From Bacteroidota bacterium (GTDB lineage Bacteria; Bacteroidota; Bacteroidia; B-17B0; Aurantibacillaceae): 9,637 bases of DNA. Under the pieces are notes generated by a model. The model was not told the DNA's origin. It saw only the letters and a list, made by a program, of their open reading frames with translations, and did no database searches. The stretch is from assembly GCA_947474485.1 (NCBI GenBank), contig CANJJP010000036.1, positions 1 through 9,637 on the forward strand, read 5' to 3'. Shown piece by piece: positions 1 to 8,400 of this stretch. The translations under genes and the position numbers were made by a program. The first letter of the stretch is position 1; each line of letters starts with the position of its first letter.

Positions 1-730
1 AACCAACTACAATTCCTCCACCAGTTGAGCCAGTAAAAATTTCTTTTACAACATAAATATTTAAATATTTACGTGGATCCCATTTACCTGCTGTTGTTCC
101 TGTGTAGATATAATTGTTTTGACCAAAGTTTGTTGTAGCTGTTCTATTCCATGTTGTTAGTGCTGTTTGCTGACGAATAATTCCGTTTGTACAAACTCCA
201 TTTGGGTCTTTTGTTGCTAATGCAAAAACTAAATTTGTAGCTCCAGCTCTCGGTTTAAAATAAGGGTCAATTGTACTTGTATCTGAGTCTGAAAGACTAT
301 AATCCTTATTTAATTGAGCAACGGCATCATAAATTACTTGGTTTGAAACATTTTCCGGACCATTTTCATGCAAGATATGAAACACGATTGCAATTGTATC
401 ATTAGTAAAAGGAGGTAATGACATTGACGATAAAGGAGAGTTTATGCGCTGAGCCTTTTTTATTTCGGCTTCCGCTTTTTGTTCTGCTAATCTTTCTTTA
501 ACTCCAGGAATGTTATCAATAACTTCCTTCATGGCATGATCAGTACCACAATAGTGATTAATATTAGCTTTCGAAGAATTTAAAAAATCTTCACTAGAAG
601 ATTTTACTTTAGTTCTTACTTCTTGTTTATTTAACAAGCTTGAGTTTTTTATTAGCTTACTTTGAGCATTTAAACCCGTAATTGAACTAATTACTAAAGC
701 ACTTCCAAATAGTAAATATTTAACCATCAT
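1..730 (-). CDS. Secreted M43-family (pappalysin/cytophagalysin-like) zinc metalloprotease, N-terminal part
   Basis: The 3' part of the gene lies outside the window; 243 codons are visible from the ATG at 730 (a second ATG follows at 727). Residues 1-22 form a signal peptide: Lys4, a hydrophobic run, then a likely cleavage after GLNAQ. Residues 60-70 (YCGTDHAMKEV) match the conserved CGTD-type motif found just after the signal in Bacteroidota M43 proteases. Residues 112-145 carry the characteristic start of the catalytic domain: IAIVFHILHENGPENVS, then an I..A..QLNKDY helix. KWDPRKYLNIYVV (217-229) and the Gly-rich STGGG are also typical of the family. The zinc-binding HExxHxxGxxH motif should follow just beyond the window edge, so activity cannot be judged. 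In this family the protein is normally exported through T9SS with a C-terminal sorting domain, which is not visible here. The family assignment is firm; the substrate is unknown. Confidence 0.85.
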   Translation of the reverse strand, partial: MMVKYLLFGSALVISSITGLNAQSKLIKNSSLLNKQEVRTKVKSSSEDFLNSSKANINHYCGTDHAMKEVIDNIPGVKERLAEQKAEAEIKKAQRINSPLSSMSLPPFTNDTIAIVFHILHENGPENVSNQVIYDAVAQLNKDYSLSDSDTSTIDPYFKPRAGATNLVFALATKDPNGVCTNGIIRQQTALTTWNRTATTNFGQNNYIYTGTTAGKWDPRKYLNIYVVKEIFTGSTGGGIVVG

Positions 731-749
731 TTGATTTAATTTTAGTAAA

Positions 750-781
750 TAAAGTTACAAAAAATGGATTAAAAAAGCAAA
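750..781 (-). promoter_or_regulatory. Possible Bacteroidota-type promoter of the M43 protease gene
   Basis: On the minus strand TTTG (781-778) is followed after 20 bases by TAACTTTA (757-750). This is one base off the Bacteroidota -7 consensus TAnnTTTG at the usual spacing from a TTTG -33 element. Transcription would begin about 13 bases before the ATG at 730. The DNA is AT-rich, so a chance match is possible. Confidence 0.35.
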
Positions 782-805
782 TTAATTTCTAATCTACTTT
801 TTTAA
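769..805 (-). terminator. Weak hairpin with T-run downstream of the PLP-enzyme gene
   Basis: TTAAAAAAG (769-777) pairs perfectly with CTTTTTTAA (797-805), a 9-bp stem with a 19-base loop. Read on the minus strand it lies about 20 bases after the stop of the PLP-enzyme gene and ends in six Ts. The stem is nearly all A-T and the loop is long, so it would be a weak terminator. It overlaps the proposed -33 element of the downstream protease gene. Confidence 0.3.
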
Positions 806-823
806 GGTTGAACGGCAAAAATC

Positions 824-1966
824 TTATTTGTTTAATGCTTGTTCTAAGTCTTCTAATAAATCCTCAACATCCTCAACGCCAACGCTTAAACGAAGCAAAT
901 TATCTACTACTCCAGCCTTCTCTCTTTCTGCTTTTGGTATCGAAGCATGAGTCATAGTTGCAGGGTGATTTATCAGTGATTCTACTCCCCCTAATGATTC
1001 TGCTAATGAAAAAATTTCGAATGAAGATGCAACTCTAAAAGTATCTTCTAAACTTGCCCTTTTTAATACTATTGAAATCATTCCGCCAAAATCCTTCATT
1101 TGCTTTTTAGCAATTGCATGATTGTGATGATCTTCAAAACCTGGCCAATAAACTTTTTCAATTTTTGGATGTGTTTTTAGATATTCTGCAATTTTTCGTC
1201 CGTTAAAACAATGGCGTTCCATACGTAAATGCAAGGTTTTAATTCCGCGCATAACAAGAAAACTATCCATTGGACCAGGATTTGCCCCGCAGCTATTTAA
1301 AATAAAATAAAGCTGCTCATGTATTTTATCGTCGTTAGTAATTAAAGCTCCCATTACAACATCGCTGTGTCCACCTAAATATTTAGTTACCGAATGCATT
1401 ACAATATCAGCTCCTAAGGCTAATGGATTTTGTAAGTATGGACTTGCAAATGTATTATCAACAGCAAAAAGTATATTATTTGCTTTTGCAATTTTTGAGC
1501 AAGCTTCAATGTCGATAATCTGCATTGTAGGATTAGTAGGTGTTTCGGCCCAAATTAATTTTGTATTTGCATTAATATATTTCTTAATGTTTTCTGCATC
1601 CGTTAAATTAATGAAGTGAAATTTAATACCATATTTCTCATATATTTTTGTAAACATTCTGTAAGAACCACCATACAAATCATCACCCGTAATAACTTCA
1701 TCACCTGGTTTTAGCATTCTAATAACAGCATCAGTTGCACCCATTCCACTACTAAAACAAACACAATGTTTCCCGTTTTCTAATGCTGCAATATTTTTTT
1801 GTAAAGCTTCGCGCGTTGGGTTTTTACCTCTTGCATAACCATAGCCTTTGTTAACACCAGGAGATTCCTGAACGTAAGTAGATGTTTGAAAAATGGGAGT
1901 CATAATTGCTCCTGTAGTTGGGTCTGGCTCAGCGCCCGCGTGTATTGCTTTAGTTCCGAATTTCAT
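824..1966 (-). CDS. metB: Trans-sulfuration PLP enzyme, cystathionine gamma-synthase / gamma-lyase type
   Basis: This cytosolic pyridoxal-phosphate enzyme of the Cys/Met metabolism family (fold type I) has 380 residues, the normal full length. Seen in the sequence: YGYARGKNPT (42-51), whose Tyr and Arg bind the cofactor phosphate of the partner subunit; SSGMGA (72-77), the phosphate loop; AVDNTF (168-173), whose Asp170 binds the pyridine nitrogen; SVTKYLGGHSD (192-202), with Lys195 as the Schiff-base lysine; and SLGGVESL (324-331) with HPATMTHASIP following. Glu329 corresponds to the Glu typical of gamma-synthases and gamma-lyases, whereas beta-lyases commonly carry Tyr there. The likely role is therefore making cystathionine from an acylated homoserine and cysteine (methionine synthesis), or cleaving cystathionine to cysteine. 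The sequence alone does not decide between these, and metB is the conventional label. The ATG at 1966 is preceded by AAGGA nine bases upstream. The gene stands alone, divergent from the ArsC-like gene. Confidence 0.9.
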   Translation of the reverse strand: MKFGTKAIHAGAEPDPTTGAIMTPIFQTSTYVQESPGVNKGYGYARGKNPTREALQKNIAALENGKHCVCFSSGMGATDAVIRMLKPGDEVITGDDLYGGSYRMFTKIYEKYGIKFHFINLTDAENIKKYINANTKLIWAETPTNPTMQIIDIEACSKIAKANNILFAVDNTFASPYLQNPLALGADIVMHSVTKYLGGHSDVVMGALITNDDKIHEQLYFILNSCGANPGPMDSFLVMRGIKTLHLRMERHCFNGRKIAEYLKTHPKIEKVYWPGFEDHHNHAIAKKQMKDFGGMISIVLKRASLEDTFRVASSFEIFSLAESLGGVESLINHPATMTHASIPKAEREKAGVVDNLLRLSVGVEDVEDLLEDLEQALNK

Positions 1967-1975
1967 ATAATTTAT

Positions 1976-1980
1976 TCCTT
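1976..1980 (-). promoter_or_regulatory. Ribosome binding site of the PLP-enzyme gene
   Basis: AAGGA on the minus strand, nine bases before the ATG at 1966. It is the only clear Shine-Dalgarno element among the starts in this window, and it supports that start. The other genes have A/T-rich leaders, as is common in Bacteroidota. Confidence 0.5.
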
Positions 1981-2021
1981 AGTTATTTACTTGTTGTTTG
2001 CTAGTCTGTTTACTAATTAGA

Positions 2022-2051
2022 TTGTAGCATGGTAATTAATTTCTATTTTTG
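2022..2051 (+). promoter_or_regulatory. Bacteroidota-type promoter of the ArsC-like gene
   Basis: TTG (2022-2024), 19 bases, then TATTTTTG (2044-2051). The second element is an exact match to the -7 consensus TAnnTTTG at the expected distance from a -33 TTG. The start would fall around 2057-2060, giving a leader of about 30 bases before the ATG at 2090. No equally good element was found on the minus strand for the divergent PLP-enzyme gene. Confidence 0.55.
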
Positions 2052-2089
2052 AAAATTAATAGGGCACTAAAATACGAATAAATAAAACA

Positions 2090-2434
2090 ATGAAAAAGAT
2101 ATACTACCTCAGTACCTGTGATACTTGCAAACGAATTATTAACGAGTTAGGAATTACGAGTTCGGATTTTGAAATGCAGGACATAAAAACCGAGAAAATA
2201 ACAGCGGGGCAATTGGATGCGATGAAAGAATTAGCAGGAAGTTTTGAATCTTTGTTTAGTAGAATTGCACGGAAGTATAAAGAACTCGATCCAAAACCAA
2301 GTTCTGAATCGGAGTACAAAAAATTAATTTTAGATGAGTATACTTTTTTAAAGCGTCCGGTAATTATTGTTGGAAAGAAAGTATTTGTTGGAAATAGTAA
2401 AGCAGTAATTGAAGAAGCTAAAAAAGTTGATTAA
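2090..2434 (+). CDS. ArsC/Spx-family thioredoxin-fold protein
   Basis: This cytosolic 114-residue protein has the usual length for the ArsC/Spx/YffB family. It begins with a beta strand, MKKIYYLSTCDTCKR, which carries a CxxC pair (Cys10, Cys13) at the place of the single active Cys of arsenate reductases. SLFSRIARKYKEL (54-66) corresponds to the LLNxRGxxYREL region of ArsC. FLKRPVIIVGKKVFVGN (86-102) is the family hallmark: Arg89 and the cis-Pro at 90, then a strand and the end of the fold. Arsenate reductase activity is possible. However, the CxxC differs from the CGxS loop of classical ArsC and resembles the redox switch of Spx, and there are no arsenic-resistance genes beside it. A general redox or stress role is equally likely. 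The stop is 7 bp from the stop of the convergent giant gene. Confidence 0.8.
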   Translation: MKKIYYLSTCDTCKRIINELGITSSDFEMQDIKTEKITAGQLDAMKELAGSFESLFSRIARKYKELDPKPSSESEYKKLILDEYTFLKRPVIIVGKKVFVGNSKAVIEEAKKVD

Positions 2435-2447
2435 GTAAATTTTACTT
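2433..2447. terminator. Palindrome across two convergent stop codons, possible weak bidirectional terminator
   Basis: AAGTAAATTTTACTT is a perfect inverted repeat (7-base arms, 1-base centre). It contains the TAA of the ArsC-like gene (2432-2434, overlapping by two bases) and the stop of the giant gene (2442-2444 on the minus strand). The whole intergenic space is only 7 bp, so any transcript end here must act within or beyond the coding regions. As a hairpin it would be small and A-T rich. Confidence 0.25.
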
Positions 2448-5400
2448 GTTTAATAGTTCAGATGCTGCAGCACCATAAAGTTTTTTTCCGTCTTTGTAAA
2501 CAGTAATATAAGCATCAGCAATTCCATTTTGCTTAGCGTTTTCTAATAATGGTCTAGCTGATTTAGCATCAACAAATGAACCAATCGAATAGATGTATAA
2601 GCCATTAATTTGATTTGCTTGAATTGGCCATTCTTTTATTTTTAAGAAATTGTTTGCCACATTAGCTGGAACTTGATTTTTGTAAGCTCCAATTTGAACT
2701 TTAAAGGTAACACCTTCATCACCAATTTTTACTCCATTTTCGGGAGTTGCTTGCGGACCTTGTGTTACGCCATTTGAAAAAGGTTGCAGCTTATTGTTGT
2801 TAGTAGTTGTGTTGTTTACAACTGGGGTTGTTGTTTCTGGAGGTGTAGTTATAATTGTTGAACCTTGACCATTAAACTGAATTGGAGAATCAGTTGGAAA
2901 TAAAACATTTTCACCTGAGCCTAGTTTTGCTAGAGCATCCGAAATTTTTATGCGCTGCCCATTTAAATATGCGGATACAAAGGCGTCCTTAATTCCTAAA
3001 TCATTTACCTTTTGACGATCGGCTTTTACCTTGTCGATATTACTATAAATACCTGCGGTATATCGGAAATTGCCTGAAGGAATTTGTTCGCGGTAAATTG
3101 GATTTAAATTAAATAACTGTGAAGCTGAAACGTTATTGGAATATACACCGATTTGAACCGTGAATAACATTCCTTGTATTCCTGAAATTTCTTTTGAGGC
3201 AACAGGAACAACTTCATTAGTAGTATTTGTATTGGCAGTCGAATAATCAGTTGTATTATTTGATGGCGAATTGTTATTTGCTAAAGTAGCATTAACTGTA
3301 TTAGCACTAGGTACATTTACATTAATTGTTATTCCGGCAGTTTCATTTGGATTAACTGTAATATTTACTCCGTTGCCTTTTAAAATATTAAATGCTTCGC
3401 CTAATGGTATTTTTTGACCATCCTTATACACAACAACAAACGCATCTTTGTAACCTAATTTCTTTAAGTCGTTTTTAACGCCGTTAGCATATTCAAATTT
3501 CATGAATCTACCTGCTTGATATCTTATTAATCCTTTATCGGTTGTTTCTCCGCGTAATGGAGATAACCCTTTAAATAAATCATTTGGAATTTGATTTTTA
3601 AATGCTCCAATTTGAACTGCAAAAATAATTCCCGCAGGCAGTTTTTCATCAATAGGAATAGGCTTGTTTGCTGAGTAAGCGTTGTTATTGCTTATTTTTA
3701 AATCTGTCCCTGATATTGGGCTCGTGTTATTTGTTGTATTCTCCGAATTGTTGTTTGCTATGTTATTATTGGATGCTGTATTATTCGAATTGTTAACTGT
3801 GTTATTGTTGTTTGCTAAGTTATTATTGGACGCTGTATTATTCGAATTGTTAACTGTGTTATTGTTGTTTGGAGTATTGTTAGAATTATTATTTGTGTTA
3901 TTGTTGTTCGATGAGTTATTAGCAATACCATTGTTTGAAACAATAGTTGTAATTTTAGTTTTATTAGCTGCAACTGATTTATTATTTGTTATTTTTTGCG
4001 ACTCTAAAGCTTTTATTCTATTATTTATTGCTGTTTTTTGAGGTGGATTTGCAGTAGCTAATTTTTTATTTTCACCAGCAATTTCTTTATCTATAGCGCT
4101 ATTGTATTTTTCTAAGATTTGATTTTGGGCTTCTAAATTAGCTTGGCTTTCTTCCGCGGTTTCAAATGTTTTTAAGTCGTTTTCTAATTTTGTAGCATTT
4201 GTTTTAAATCCATCCGATGAGCCTTCAAATTTATTTGCCGATGCGGTGTTATTATTGTCTGTCGTGTTGTTTGCTACTGCTGAGTTATTATTTGTAGAGT
4301 TATTATTAGCAGTATTGTCATTTACCGCCAGTATTTTATCCATTGTTTTTTTGTCAACTGTTGAAGCATATGCTTCCGACTCCATTTTCTTACTATCAGC
4401 AAATGCGCTTGTATTGCTTGCTAGTTCTCTTACCGAGTCGCCTTTTGCTTTATATTCGTTAGCTAGGTGATCTAATTTTGTTGCTTGATCTAGTTTTAAT
4501 TTTCTGTCTTCACCGTCAAGCATTTTATCTGTTTCAATTCGCAAGTCGTTTGATTCTTTAAGGTAAAATCCTGCTTGATTGTAATATGCAGTAGCTTTAT
4601 CGCTTTCTTTTATTGCAATATCATTATATTTTTTAGCATCATTTTCTAAGGCTATATAGTTTTTGTATTCTTCGCTTTCCTTTACTTTAGCAATTTCCGT
4701 TGGACTTAATTTACTAGAATTAGGCACAATTGTAATGGTTGTAGCTGTGATGTTAGTGTTATTTTCGGCGTTGTTTACATTATTGTTTCCATTCGCACTG
4801 ACTGTATTGTTTGCGGAAACATTATTACTTTCGTTTGTATTGCTTCCAGTATTGTTGTTATTTGTTGCTATGTTGTTTGTATTGTTGATCTTGTTTGTGT
4901 TGTTTCCAGAATTGTTGTTGTTTGTTGTAACGTTGTTTGTATTGTTATTCTCGCTGGTGTTGTTTCCAGTATTGTTATTATTTGTTATAAAATTATTCGA
5001 GTTGTTATTTTCATTAGCATTGTTTCCGGTATTATTATTTGTTGCAACATTGTTTGTATTGTTATTCTCGTTAGTGTTGTTTCCTGTATTATTGATGTTA
5101 GTTGCAACATTATTCGGATTATTATCTGTTGCTGCAGGTATTTTACTGGCATCCTTTAATTGATTGATCGCTTCTTGGTAAAGTTTATTTGCATTAACAA
5201 GTTTTTCATTTTTTTCTGAAGCACTTTGTAAACCAATTGATTCTTGTTTTTCTTTTTCTGCTTTGTTTTTTAATTCTTCTGCTTTGCTTTTTAATTTATT
5301 AATTTCAGGGTTATTATTCCCGGAAACTGAGTTTAATACTGTTGAATATTCTTTTTCGTTTGCTTCAATTAATAATACAAGTGAATTGTTTATGTCATTG

Positions 5401-8400
5401 TTTTTTTGTTGAATTTCTCTTTTAACCTCATCTAATTTTACCGAAACAACATTGTTTTCTGATGAACTGCTTTTAGATTTAGGTTCAAACGAAGTATTAT
5501 TCTTTTTTAAAATAGCAATTGCTTGTTCTTGTTTAGCTAGTGCTTCCATTTCCTTTTCCTCAACGTTACCATAGGAGGCTGCTTTTGCAGCTATATCTTG
5601 TTCGGCATTAGCTTCTTCTTCGATTTTTACTGCTTGTTTATATAAAGTACTCGATTCGTTAATTAAATCTCCTGCTTTTAAAATTTCCAGATTACTTTTA
5701 TTACCATTGGCAGCAATGTATTCGTCAATTATCTTTTGATTTAATTCAAACTTAGCTTCATTTTCTTTTACTATTAATTGAGCAAGTTCAAGTTTTTTGT
5801 TGGCAGAAAGCGCTTCTTTTTCTTTGGCTTTATTTATTTTATCAGCCTTTGCATTAGCTGTTAATGAATTCGCTTCTTTTCTTAAATTTGAAGCCTCTTT
5901 ATACAATTGGTCTATTTCAGCATTAAGCTTAGAGGAACGATTAGCGAAGTCATCTGGAGTAGATACAGAAGAACTGTTTTTTATTTCGTTTAGTTTTGTT
6001 TCGCTTATTTTCCCTTTATTTACTGCAGCTAGGTAATCAGATTCAGCTTTATTTTTTAATTGTAAAGCCTCGTTATTTGTGAATGTAGGAGTAAAAAGTT
6101 CTTGGTTATTATTTCCTGTTTTATTTAATTCGTTTAACTCATTTATTTGTTCAGTTACATTACCACTATTAGTTGTACTAATATTGTTAGGATTGTTATT
6201 TATAGGATTGTTATTTTCGTTATTGGTTACAACGTTGTTATTAGAATTACTCTCTAAATTTTTTTGATAAGCAATTTTAGAATCAAAAATAGTATTGTCA
6301 GATTCTTTGTCGATTTTTAAAGCTTCTAACTCTTTAATTTTTGCACTTAAATTTTTCTTTTCATCAATCTTCTTTGCAATTTTTAATTCTGCTTTTTTAC
6401 TTTCAATTTCTTTAGCTATTTCTGCAAGTAACTCGTTATTTAATTGTTTTTGGTCTTCATAGCGCTTAGATGATTCGGGCGCCTTATTTAATTCATTTAT
6501 CTTGCTTTCTTTTTGCTCTTTTATATTTGTAAATTCAATTGGATTATTCGCGCCAACATTGTTGTTTGAATTGTTGTTGTTCGTGTTATTAGAGGTGTTG
6601 TTTACTTCATTACCAATTGTATTGCTCTCATTTTTGTTGATATTAGTATTGTTAACGTTTGTATTATTGTTATTACTAACTGCCGCTACATTTTCATCAG
6701 CCTTAACCTGTGAAATCATGTTATTAGCAAAATCTGCCTGACTTTTAAGCGTTTCTTTTTCGTTATTTACAAAATCGTATTTATCTTTATTTGTTTTTAA
6801 CTCATTTTTTTTGGCAGCTAATTCATTATTTAGTTCATCGCGCTGCGCAATTAAATTATTTTTTAGGTCTTTATCTTTTGTGTTGTTTATTTCTAAATCA
6901 ACATTTTTAATTTCCGCTTCTAAATCCGTTACTTCGTTCTGATTTTTCTTAACAAGAGGCTCTAACTTTGTCAACTCTTCTTCTTTTCTTTTTATATCAG
7001 CATTAATGCTATTCGATAATTCATCTACATTGTTTTTTTCTTTACTTAACGCCTCTAGTTCTTTCTGAATGTTTTCAAGTTTGGCAAGCGCCTCCTTATT
7101 ATTTTTGGTTGAATTAACTTCTTTTAGTTGTTCGGCGTATTTTAGTTGTAAGTCGGCTTCTTTTTGTTTTAAGTTCGCATCATTCTCTAAATTCCTAGCA
7201 ATGTTTTCTGCTAATTTAGATTGATTTTCCAGCTTTTTAGCTTCTTCTTGCAGTTGATTAGCTTTGTTTTGTAGTTCATCTTTTTTATTGATATTTTGTT
7301 CGTTATTGGCGGCTTCAATTGCTATTAGTGCTTCCTTGTTTTTTTGTGAAGCTTCAAATTTTTGATTCTCTACAAAAGTAAATGCATCATTCGCATCTGA
7401 TTTTAATTTAATTGCTTCAAGCTTTAATTCTTCTGTATCGGTAAATGCAATTTTCTCTAGTTGCGTATTACTTAAATTCGAATTATTATTTGTATTAGTT
7501 GTTTCGTTATTGCTTGTGTTGTTAGTCCTTGTGCCACTATTATTTGTATTATTATTTTTAGCAGTGTTGTTGTTGGTCGAAGTGTTGTTATTATTAGCAA
7601 CAACATTTGATGATGTAAAGTCTGAGGAATTTACTTCCATTTTCGATTTCTGTTCAATTATTTCGAGGTACTGTAAGTAATCGTTTTCATTATCTTTATT
7701 GGTAGTAAATAGATTTTGTAAAACTAATTTTTTGTCGTTATAACTTGCTAATTGTCTGTATGGCACAAGCGAATTATTTACAGGAACATCTACACCTTCC
7801 GATTGGGTGGTAAAGCCAATGGTTTCAAAGGTGAAAATAAATTTACCTCCATTAGGAATTTTCATCAAATAATTACCTAAAACATCTGCTTGAAATGAAC
7901 CAATATCAGCGCCAGCATTTATATCCTTTATTGTAATTTTTGAATCTTGACGTTGGTCGTTTTCTTTTTTAATCACATTACCTTTGATGTAAATAAATTC
8001 AGGCGGTCGACGTTCGGTGTTAATTTTATAAACGTCAATTTTTCCATTCGGACTTTGGCGAGTAGAGGAGAAGTATGCTGTTTTTTCCAACGAATCAGTA
8101 ACAAATAAAATATCATCATTAGGCGTATTTATCGGGAAATCCATATTAACAGGCGCTTTCCATTTCCCAGTAGCTTCGTCTAATTCACTTTTAAAAATAT
8201 CATAACCACCCATGCTGTTGTGGCCTTGAGACGCAAAATACAAAACCTTACCATTAGGATGTAAGAATGGGTAGTCTTCATCAAACTCTGTATTTACTGG
8301 CAATCCAAGGTTTTCGGGTTTACTCCATTCTCCATTCGGTAGTTTTCGTACAATAAAAATATCTTTATTTTCACTTGTTCCATAACTCGAATAAAATAGT

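Noticed and set aside
1967..2089. SAM riboswitch or other methionine-responsive leader before the PLP-enzyme gene
   Set aside because: The region is short and AT-rich, and no conserved riboswitch core or strong hairpin set could be recognised.
2104..2319. Minus-strand ORF opposite the ArsC-like gene
   Set aside because: The plus-strand frame has clear family motifs and a good promoter; the antisense frame shows none.
3726..5126. CRISPR array, suggested by repeats at about 57-60 bp spacing
   Set aside because: There are no constant repeats separated by unique spacers. The whole unit repeats, stays in frame and encodes Asn-rich protein.
3682..5163. Plus-strand ORFs at 3682-4041, 4246-4470 and 4663-5163 that look like Leu/Val-rich membrane proteins
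   Set aside because: They lie opposite the Asn-rich linkers. The complement of AAT/AAC runs reads as TTG/TTA/GTT codons in other frames, so hydrophobic runs appear by necessity. No start signals or family similarity were seen.
5797..6741. Plus-strand ORFs at 5797-6036, 6079-6267 and 6502-6741
   Set aside because: Antisense shadows of the helical and Asn-rich stalk of the giant gene, with the same composition artefact.
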